Shown: one piece after another, positions 15,327 to 23,266 of the stretch
How positions within the stretch are numbered: position 1 is the stretch's first letter
Layout: each line of letters starts with the position of its first letter
From: Patescibacteria group bacterium
GTDB taxonomy: Bacteria > Patescibacteriota > Minisyncoccia > Phycocordibacterales > UBA918
NCBI GenBank assembly: GCA_019745315.1
Contig: JAIETH010000008.1
Location: 1 to 34,132, forward strand
Length of the DNA stretch: 34,132 bases
Direction: 5' to 3'
Position numbers and translations under genes: made by a program
The notes under the pieces: model-generated
Seen by the model: the letters and a program-made list of their open reading frames with translations, nothing else
Told to the model about the DNA's origin: nothing
The model's database searches: none

Positions 15327-17247
15327 ATATCAACTCAAAATCGAGTGTACGATCTTCAAGGCTTGCTTTTACAAGCTTCACTTGTACTTCGTCGCCAAGG
15401 CGATATGTCTGTTCAGTTTTTTGCCCCTTGATACGATACTTATCTTTTTCATGCGCAAAGAAATCTTTTTTCATAGAGCCCATACGAACCATTCCTTCTG
15501 ATTTTGAGTTTTTCTCTTCTACATAAATTCCCCAGTCAGATGTACCGGTGATAATACCCGTAAATACCTGACCAACTTTTGGAAGCATAAATTCAACCTG
15601 CTTGTACTTGATAGAGGTACGCTCAGCATCCACTGCCTCAGCTTCTTTTGCAGAAGACTGTACAGAGAGCCGTTCATACTTTGAAGACTCCTGTGGGCTC
15701 AATTTAGTCCCATTAAGGTGCTTGTAGAGAAGGCGGTGGACCATTAAGTCAGGATAGCGTCTGATTGGAGAGGTAAAGTGTGTGTAGTACTTAAACGCAA
15801 GGCCAAAGTGCCCAATATTTTTCGTGGTGTAGATTGCTTTTGCCATTGAACGGATGGTTGCCGTTTTGATGAGATTTTCTTCGGGGGTCCCGGTCACTTC
15901 TTTTAAGAGTGTATTGATATCCACTCCCTGCACGAGTCCTTTCTCGTGTTTCAGTTCGTACCCAAGCATCTTGAGGAACAGACCAAGTTCTTCTATTTTT
16001 TCACTATTTGGCACATCGTGAATTCGATATACAAATGCAAGATCTTCTTTGTTCTTTTGTGCGAGTGTGTGTACATATTCTGCAACATAGCGATTCGCAA
16101 GAAGCATAAAGTCTTCGATCATGAGCATCGTTTCAACTCTGGTCTTTAGGCGTACATCGATTGGTTTCCCCTGTGGATCAAGTTCAAAAACCACTTCTGG
16201 TTGATCAAATGCAATTGCTCCATCTTGCTGTCGGCGTGCGCGCAGTAGGCGGGAGAGATCCATCATGATGCGAAGATCGTCATGCATATCGCCGTGACCC
16301 TGATCGAGCACTTCTTGAGCCTCTTCGTATGCAAAGCGTCTGTTCGAGTGAATGATTGTCTTCCCGTACCAGGTGCTCAAGACTCCTGCCTGATGATCCA
16401 TAGTGAAGATTGCAGAAAAAGCGAGTCGGTCTTCATTTGGTCGTAGAGAACAGAGATCATTTGAAAGAATCTCAGGAAGCATCGGGATCACACGGTCTAC
16501 GAGATAGATCGAAGTACCGCGCTCAACAGCTTCTTTATCTATGGCATCATTTTCTTGTACGTAATGAGATACATCAGCAATGTGTACACCGATTTCAAAA
16601 GTGTGGTCATCAATCTTTTTGAATGAAAGTGCGTCATCAAAGTCTTTTGCCGTTTTTGGGTCAATAGTACAGGTAGGTACGTCTCGGTAATCACGTCGAT
16701 TAGGATCATTGATTGCATCAGCAAAAATCTGCTCTTTTGATGCGTGGAGTTTTTCAGCTTGTGCGGCAACGTCGGCGGGGAAATCAACCGCAAATCCGCC
16801 ACTTCGGATAATGGCCTGCATTTCAGTTTCGTGTTCTCCTGCTTTTCCAATGACGTCAAGTATCTCTCCATGAGGGCGCTTTTTTGGATCTTCCCACGAT
16901 GTCATTTTGACAGCGACTTTCATTCCCATTTTGTCGCGTACTGTTTCAGGGAGCGTAAAAAGAACGTGGATACGCTTGCTGTCGGCGCGGAGATGGGGAA
17001 GTCCGTCTTGGAGTACGACAGTTCCTATATATTCCTCTCGTGCTCGAGAAATAACCTTTGTAATTTTCCCAGCTTCACGATTGTATTGATTTTTGCCTGT
17101 AAGGGTAACTTCTACAATATCGCCATCAAGGGCGATATTGGTGTCTTCAGGGGCAATGGTAATATCCTCTTCAAAATCGGGTAAACGTAGGTATCCTACT
17201 CCTTTTCCTCGGATCATAATGACCCCCTCATGTGTTGTGTTCTGCAT
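15325..17247 (-). CDS. rnr: Ribonuclease R (RNB domain exoribonuclease)
   Basis: CTIDPKTAKDFDDALSF, YTHFTSPIRRYPDLMVHRLL, C-terminal S1 domain. Start corrected from 17322 to the ATG at 17247 (MQNTTHEGVIMIRGKGVGYL). Confidence 0.93.
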   Translation of the reverse strand: MQNTTHEGVIMIRGKGVGYLRLPDFEEDITIAPEDTNIALDGDIVEVTLTGKNQYNREAGKITKVISRAREEYIGTVVLQDGLPHLRADSKRIHVLFTLPETVRDKMGMKVAVKMTSWEDPKKRPHGEILDVIGKAGEHETEMQAIIRSGGFAVDFPADVAAQAEKLHASKEQIFADAINDPNRRDYRDVPTCTIDPKTAKDFDDALSFKKIDDHTFEIGVHIADVSHYVQENDAIDKEAVERGTSIYLVDRVIPMLPEILSNDLCSLRPNEDRLAFSAIFTMDHQAGVLSTWYGKTIIHSNRRFAYEEAQEVLDQGHGDMHDDLRIMMDLSRLLRARRQQDGAIAFDQPEVVFELDPQGKPIDVRLKTRVETMLMIEDFMLLANRYVAEYVHTLAQKNKEDLAFVYRIHDVPNSEKIEELGLFLKMLGYELKHEKGLVQGVDINTLLKEVTGTPEENLIKTATIRSMAKAIYTTKNIGHFGLAFKYYTHFTSPIRRYPDLMVHRLLYKHLNGTKLSPQESSKYERLSVQSSAKEAEAVDAERTSIKYKQVEFMLPKVGQVFTGIITGTSDWGIYVEEKNSKSEGMVRMGSMKKDFFAHEKDKYRIKGQKTEQTYRLGDEVQVKLVKASLEDRTLDFELI

Positions 17248-17256
17248 GTGCCCAAT

Positions 17257-17262
17257 ACTATA
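17257..17262 (-). promoter_or_regulatory. rnr extended -10 element close to the start codon
   Basis: Minus strand TCTGGTATAGT, 9 nt, ATG. Confidence 0.55.
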
Positions 17263-17277
17263 CCAGATATATTGGAT

Positions 17278-17306
17278 TTGACCTCTGGGGGTTATTCTGG
17301 TACGCT
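17278..17306 (+). promoter_or_regulatory. rpsP promoter, divergent from rnr
   Basis: TTGACC (17278-17283), 17 nt, TACGCT (17301-17306) with TGG extended -10. Confidence 0.55.
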
Positions 17307-17322
17307 TGCGGACACAACACAT

Positions 17323-17655
17323 ATGTTAAAGATGCGACTTCAGAGAATTGGACGTAAAAACAGCCCGTCTTACCGCGTGGTTATTGTTGATTCACGTCAG
17401 GGACCAAAGAGTGGAAAGTTTGTCGACATGATTGGCTTTTATGATCCTAAGGCAGGTACACGACGTATTGACGGCGTAAAGGCGGCTGCATGGATCGGAA
17501 AGGGTGCTCAAGTTTCTCCGACTGTTCACAATATGCTTATTACTGAGAAGATGATTGAAGGAAAGAAGATTATGGGAGTGCCAGCTAAGAAGGAGGCGGA
17601 AGCGGCTCCTGAGGCTCCAAAGGCAGAAGTTGCAGAAGAGGTTGCTGCAGCGTAA
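17323..17655 (+). CDS. rpsP: Ribosomal protein S16
   Basis: MLKMRLQRIGRKNSPSYRVVIVDSRQGPKSGKFVDMIGFYDP; start corrected from 17230. Confidence 0.95.
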   Translation: MLKMRLQRIGRKNSPSYRVVIVDSRQGPKSGKFVDMIGFYDPKAGTRRIDGVKAAAWIGKGAQVSPTVHNMLITEKMIEGKKIMGVPAKKEAEAAPEAPKAEVAEEVAAA

Positions 17656-17670
17656 GCCAAAAGAAAGAAC

Positions 17671-17704
17671 ATCAAAAAAACACCCGGAAGGGTGTTTTTT
17701 TGAT
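17671..17704. terminator. Intrinsic terminator
   Basis: ATCAAAAAAACACCC-ggaa-GGGTGTTTTTTTGAT, 15-bp stem. Confidence 0.92.
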
Positions 17705-17806
17705 ACAGGTAGGTATATTGCGTTTGAGAGCTTCCTAGCGTACGATTGACATAAGTACGTTACCAGTGTAACGAACATTTACGAGACTAGCAGTTTTACC
17801 CTCAAT

Positions 17807-18166
17807 ATGGAACGAGATCAGCAATTCCTTGAATACGTAGTAAAAGAGCTTGTAGACAATCCAAACGATGTAAAGGTCAACCGAACAGTAGATCAGATGG
17901 GAGTCCTTCTTACATTGGATGTGCATCCAGCAGACATGGGGAAGATCATTGGGCGATCAGGAAATACTGCAAAGGCAATCCGCACACTTCTTCGTGTCGT
18001 TGGTATGAAGTACGACGCACGTGTAAATCTTAAGATCAATGAGCCAGAAGGTGGTCGTGGACCAAATACTGCAAGTTCTATGAACACAGGTATGACTCAG
18101 GCGCAGATTGCAGAAAATCGCGAACCTAAGTCACTTGATGAGGCGATTGAAGACCTCAAGATGTAA
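17807..18166 (+). CDS. khpA: KH-domain RNA-binding protein (KhpA/YlqC-like)
   Basis: VHPADMGKIIGRSGNTAKAIRTLLRVVG (GxxG KH loop) and position next to rpsP. Confidence 0.88.
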   Translation: MERDQQFLEYVVKELVDNPNDVKVNRTVDQMGVLLTLDVHPADMGKIIGRSGNTAKAIRTLLRVVGMKYDARVNLKINEPEGGRGPNTASSMNTGMTQAQIAENREPKSLDEAIEDLKM

Positions 18167-18210
18167 AAAAGCTGCTTCAAAGAAGCGGCCCCAGGTTTTT
18201 TTGCTGAAAA

Positions 18211-18237
18211 AGTGCGCGCCACCGCGCGCTCTTTTTT
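18211..18237 (+). terminator. Intrinsic terminator
   Basis: AGTGCGCG-ccac-CGCGCGCT followed by CTTTTTT; a second hairpin GCTGCTTC-aaa-GAAGCGGC lies just upstream. Confidence 0.8.
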
Positions 18238-18325
18238 ATCAGGTCAATACACTAAAAAGTGTTTTTGACCAATACCAGTAATTTCTTTGGTGGTCGTTAG
18301 TGTTGTGGTATGGCATACTTTAGGA

Positions 18326-18775
18326 ATGAAAAAAGGAATTGACTATATAGGTGTTGCAGTTTGTTTTATGTGTCACGATGGCAAAGGAAATTTTCTTTTT
18401 ACCAGAAGAGGGCCGAAAGCGCGTGATGAGCAGGGCAAATGGGAAGTTCCTGCAGGAGGGGTCGAAGTAGGAGAGACAGTAGAAGCTGCTCTTCATAGAG
18501 AATTGAAAGAGGAGTTATGTGTGGAGCCAAAAGCAGTTGAATATATTGGGTATCGAGAGCATATCGCAGAGAGCGAAGAAGGGGCTCGTCACTGGATTGT
18601 GTTTTCATATCTTGTTGAGGTGGATCCGAGCGAAGTAAAAATAGGAGAGCCTGACACGTGCGACGGATTGCATTGGTCGCCGCTCGAGGAAGCGCCAGAG
18701 CCGATGCATCTTGCTATGCGTGATTCTATTATCGTGGTACAAAATCATCTCCGCGCAAAAACAGAACTTCTATAG
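18326..18775 (+). CDS. Nudix hydrolase
   Basis: GGVEVGETVEAALHRELKEELCV Nudix box; ATG at 18326 preferred. Confidence 0.9.
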   Translation: MKKGIDYIGVAVCFMCHDGKGNFLFTRRGPKARDEQGKWEVPAGGVEVGETVEAALHRELKEELCVEPKAVEYIGYREHIAESEEGARHWIVFSYLVEVDPSEVKIGEPDTCDGLHWSPLEEAPEPMHLAMRDSIIVVQNHLRAKTELL

Positions 18776-18780
18776 ATTTT

Positions 18781-19446
18781 ATGCATTTTCATATCGTGAC
18801 GTTATTTAAAGAAGCGTGTGAGGCGTATACCAATGCGTCGATGTTAGGGCGTGCGCAGGAGAATAAAAAAATAGATGTGTCGTACTATAATCCTCGTGAT
18901 TTCGTAGAAGGAAAAGTACACCTCAAGGTTGATGATAGTCCGTATGGTGGAGGTCCAGGTATGGTGATGTATGCAGAACCAATACTCCTTGCGGTAGAAA
19001 AAGCTCTTTCAAAGAATGAAGGTAAAAAAAGCGAGAAGAAAGATAGGGTGAAAATTTTAATAATGTCGCCTCGTGGAAAAACATTTGATCAAACATATGC
19101 AAAGAAGCTCGCGAAGTCATATACAGATGTTGTATTGATTGCGGGGCGATATGAAGGCATAGATGCGCGGGTAAAAAAAATACTCAAAGCCGAAGAGGTC
19201 TCGACTGGCCCTTATGTCCTTACTGGAGGCGAGCTCCCGGCGCTCACAATAGTGGATGCGGTATCGCGTCATATTCCTGGAGTGCTTGGAAAAAGTGAAT
19301 CTATTGAGGAGACGCGTATTTCAAGCGGTGAGATGTACACACGTCCTGAGACGTTAGTCTGGAAAGGCAAGAAATATAAGGTTCCAAAGGTATTGTATTC
19401 AGGAAATCATAAGCTCATAGATGAGTGGCGGCTGAAGAAGGGGTAA
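18781..19446 (+). CDS. trmD: tRNA (guanine-N1-)-methyltransferase
   Basis: VDDSPYGGGPGMVMYAEPI, IAGRYEGIDARV, GPYVLTGGELPALTIVDAVSRHIPGVLG. Confidence 0.96.
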   Translation: MHFHIVTLFKEACEAYTNASMLGRAQENKKIDVSYYNPRDFVEGKVHLKVDDSPYGGGPGMVMYAEPILLAVEKALSKNEGKKSEKKDRVKILIMSPRGKTFDQTYAKKLAKSYTDVVLIAGRYEGIDARVKKILKAEEVSTGPYVLTGGELPALTIVDAVSRHIPGVLGKSESIEETRISSGEMYTRPETLVWKGKKYKVPKVLYSGNHKLIDEWRLKKG

Positions 19447-19478
19447 TATACACAAAGGTTCCTTTTTTGTTAAAACTA

Positions 19479-19487
19479 TGGTATAGT
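19479..19487 (+). promoter_or_regulatory. Extended -10 promoter of an orphan transcription unit
   Basis: TGGTATAGT; -35 weak. Confidence 0.45.
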
Positions 19488-19496
19488 AGCGAAGGT

Positions 19497-19812
19497 TCGT
19501 TCTTCTTCCACCTCAACCACAAGAGGCTTTGTATAAGGCACTTTGTGTCTGCGGTGAAACAAAAGGAGGGGAGTCGGGTATGCCTGGTACTATGAGCCGT
19601 GGTGTTTGTGCGGCAAAAGGAGCGACCAATGAAAAAAAGGGAGCTCACAGAATTCCAGAAGTGAAGCCGAAGTGCTCGGCTCTCGTGGGTGCCTGGGGGT
19701 GCTTTGTCCGACAGTGGCTCAGCGGTCCCGTTTCTCGAGTGCGAACTCGAAGGAAGTGATTTTTGAGACCCTGGGAAGAACGTTCGCGTTCCTCCCAGGG
19801 TCTTTTTCTATC
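19497..19812 (+). other. Orphan short transcription unit: small ORF(s) or ncRNA
   Basis: Promoter-like element, two Shine-Dalgarno/ATG pairs (AAAAGGAGGGGAGTCGGGTATG; AAAGGAGCGACCAATG), ends in a strong terminator. Confidence 0.45.
19766..19808 (+). terminator. Intrinsic terminator with UUCG tetraloop
   Basis: AGACCCTGGGA-a-GAACG-TTCG-CGTTC-c-TCCCAGGGTCT followed by TTTT. Confidence 0.93.
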
Positions 19813-19824
19813 CCCAGGCCTTAT

Positions 19825-19853
19825 TTGACTTATATGCCTCAGGCTGGTATCAT
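19825..19853 (+). promoter_or_regulatory. rpoB promoter
   Basis: TTGACT (19825-19830), 17 nt, TATCAT (19848-19853) with TGG extended -10. Confidence 0.6.
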
Positions 19854-20044
19854 GCGCGAACGCAAATTACGGTACTGATTGAGTTTCGTCCGCCTGATTT
19901 TCATATAGAAGGGAAGAAGTAACGTTTTACAATAGTGTTTTTACAAGCTCAATAAGAAGGTTGAGGCCACATTCGCATTCGCGAAGTATTTTTCGTGCAT
20001 ACGTTTTAGTCTTAGTCAGCTTATTGTAAATTTAGGGTGCACAT

Positions 20045-23000
20045 ATGGCAGAGAAACAACTTCAGGCGCAGTCGAAGTCACTTCCAAAGAAGTACTTCAA
20101 GAAGTATCGTAAACCTCTCGTTGAATTGCCCGACTTGATCGAGCCTCAGCGTGAATCTTTTAAGTGGCTTGTTGAGCAAGGTATCAAAGAAGTATTTAAG
20201 GAGTTTTCTCCTATTTCAGATTATTCTGAAAAGAAGTTTGAACTTCACCTCAAGAAGTATGAGGTGGGAAAGCCTAAGGTTACACCTGAATTTGCAAAGC
20301 AAAACAAGCTTACCTACGACGCTCCGATTCGAGCGACTGTTTCTCTGAAGAATAAAGTGTTTGGTGGCGAAAAAGATCAGGAAATCTTCCTCACTGATAT
20401 GCCAGTGATGACTGATCACGGAACATTCATCATCAACGGTGTTGAGCGCGTTATTGTGCCGCAGCTCGCTCGTTCATACGGTATTTTCTTTACTGCCTCT
20501 GAATCAAAAGGAAAAACCTACTTTGGTGCAAAAATAATCCCAGCGCGTGGTGCGTGGGTTGAAATCGAATCTGAATCAGATGGAGTGATCTATGTGAAGA
20601 TTGACCGCAAGCGAAAGTTCCCAGTTTCATCACTTCTACGTGTTATGGGGGCAAAGTTTGATAAGGACATTCTGTCACTCTTTGAAAATGTACCTCAAGG
20701 ACCAGAGTACATGAAGGCGACGCTTGAAAAGGATCCTGCGAAGGATGTCGATGACTCATATATTGAAATCTATAAACGTCTTCGTGACGGTGATTTGGCG
20801 ACCGTAGAAAATGCTCGTGAATTTGTAAACTCTATCTTTAGCGAAGATCGATATGATCTTTCAGAAATTGGACGTCATCATTTCAATGAGCGTTTCAATC
20901 GCGCAACAGGAGCAAAAGAAATTGCTCGCAAAGTGGTAACGCTCGAAGACTTGATCACAGTGATCAAGAACATCATTGAGTCAAACCAAACTCCAGGAGC
21001 TCGTCCTGACGATATTGACCACCTTGGATTCCGTCGCGTACGGTACTTTGGAGAAATGCTCCAGCAGCGAATTCGCGTTGGTCTTACACGCATGAAGCGA
21101 AATATCCAGGATCGTATGTCGACGATTGAATCTGAAACATCGCTTCCTATGCAGCTCGTGAATCCACGACCTCTCCAGGCAACGATCAAGGAATTCTTTA
21201 CGACAAACCAGCTTTCACAGTTCGTGCAGCAGCAGAACATGCTCTCTGAACTTGAGCACCTCCGAACACTTTCAGCTCTTGGACCAGGAGGTTTGACTCG
21301 TGAGCGTGCTGGTTTTGAGGTGCGCGACGTACACACCAGTCATTACGGACGTCTCTGTCCAATTCACACACCGGAAGGACCAAACATCGGACTTATCTTG
21401 CGTCTTGCAATGTACTCTCGTGTAAACCGATTCGGTATTATTGAAACACCATATGCAAAAGTTAAGAATGGTGTATTGACTGACGACATTGTGTACTTCA
21501 ATGGACACGAAGAAGAGAAGCACACGATTGCGCACGCTGCGACTGAAGTAGATGCGAAGGGAAACATCGTCCCTGACTTCGTTGAGGTGCGCCGTCACGG
21601 AGATCCGTTTGTAGTGCCAAAGACTGATGTTGATTACATGGACATCGCAACAAATCAGGCATTCTCTGTTGCAACGTCAATGATTCCGTTTTTGAACCAC
21701 GACGACGCAAACCGCGCGCTCATGGGAAGTAACATGCAGAAGCAGGCGACACCATGTGTCGTCCAGGAAGCTCCGCTTGTTGGTACTGGTATTGAGGAGC
21801 TTTCAGCTCGTGACACAGGACGCATGATTGTGGCTGACGAAGACGGTGAAATCGTAGAAGTAGACGCTCGTCACATCGTACTTAAGAACAAAGAAGGAAA
21901 GAAGAAAGAATATACTCTTGCAGTCTTCGAGAGAACAAACGACTTCTCAGCGTTCTATCATCGTCCTGCTGTTTCTCTTGGTGAGATGGTGAAGCGAGGA
22001 GATGTTCTTGCAAACACTTCAACAACTGATGGAGGACAAATGGCGCTCGGACAGAATGCATTTGTTGCCTTCATGAGCTGGTCAGGAGCAAACTACGAAG
22101 ACGCGATTATTATTTCTGAGCGTTTGGTAAAAGACAGCAAGTTCTCAACTATCCACATGGATGAATTGGAAGTTGCCGTGCGTGATACAAAGCTTGGGCC
22201 CGAAGTTACGACTCCAGATATTCCGAACGTAAGTGAGCTTAAGCTTCGTAACCTTGATGAGCACGGAATTATCCGTATCGGAGCAGAAGTGCGCCCGGGA
22301 GATATTCTTGTAGGAAAAGTTACTCCAAAGGGAGAGACACAGCTTACTCCTGAAGAGCGTCTTCTCCGCTCAATCTTCGGAGAAAAAGCAAAGGATGTAA
22401 AAGATACATCTCTTCGACTCGAAGCAGGAAAGCGTGGACGCGTTATTGGTGTCAAAGTATTCTCTCGTGAGAATGGAGATCAGCTTGAAAGCGGTGTTAT
22501 CAAAAAGATTAGCATCACTGTAGCTCAAGTTCGTAACGTATCTGTGGGAGACAAGCTTGCGGGACGACACGGAAACAAAGGAGTTATCTCACGCATCTTG
22601 CCTGAGGAAGATATGCCGTACACAGAAGACGGTCGCCCGATTGATGTGATCCTCACACCACTTGGAGTACCAAGTCGTATGAACCTCGGACAGATTCTTG
22701 AGCTCCACCTTGGTATGGCTGCACACACTCTTGGATACCAGGCAATTGTTCCTCCATTTGCAGGAGCGACTGAAGATGAGATCAAAGAAGAGTTGGTTAA
22801 GGCAGGTCTTCCAGCTGATGGAAAGCTATCACTTCGTGATGGTCGCACAGGAGAAGGATTCGGACAGAAGATTGCTGTTGGATACATGTACATCTTGAAG
22901 CTTCATCACATGGTGGAAGACAAGATTCACATGCGTTCTATTGGACCCTACTCGCTTATTACTCAGCAGCCACTTGGAGGAAAGGCTCAGGTGGGAGGTC

Positions 23001-23242
23001 AGCGTTTTGGAGAAATGGAAGTATGGGCGCTTCTTGGATATGGTGCCGCTCACACACTTCGTGAAATGCTTACGATTAAGTCAGACGATATCGTAGGTCG
23101 TTCAGCAGCATTCGATGCGATTGTACGTGGCGAGCGAATTAGCGCGCCGCATACACCTGCGTCATTCAACGTACTTGTAAATCAGCTCCGTGGACTCTCT
23201 CTCGATGTGCATCTCGGAAAGAATGATGAACGCTCTTATTAA
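20045..23242 (+). CDS. rpoB: DNA-directed RNA polymerase subunit beta
   Basis: [75 protein letters not shown]. Confidence 0.98.
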   Translation: [1065 protein letters not shown]

Positions 23243-23266
23243 TCTCATCGTAATCACTCTTAATTC

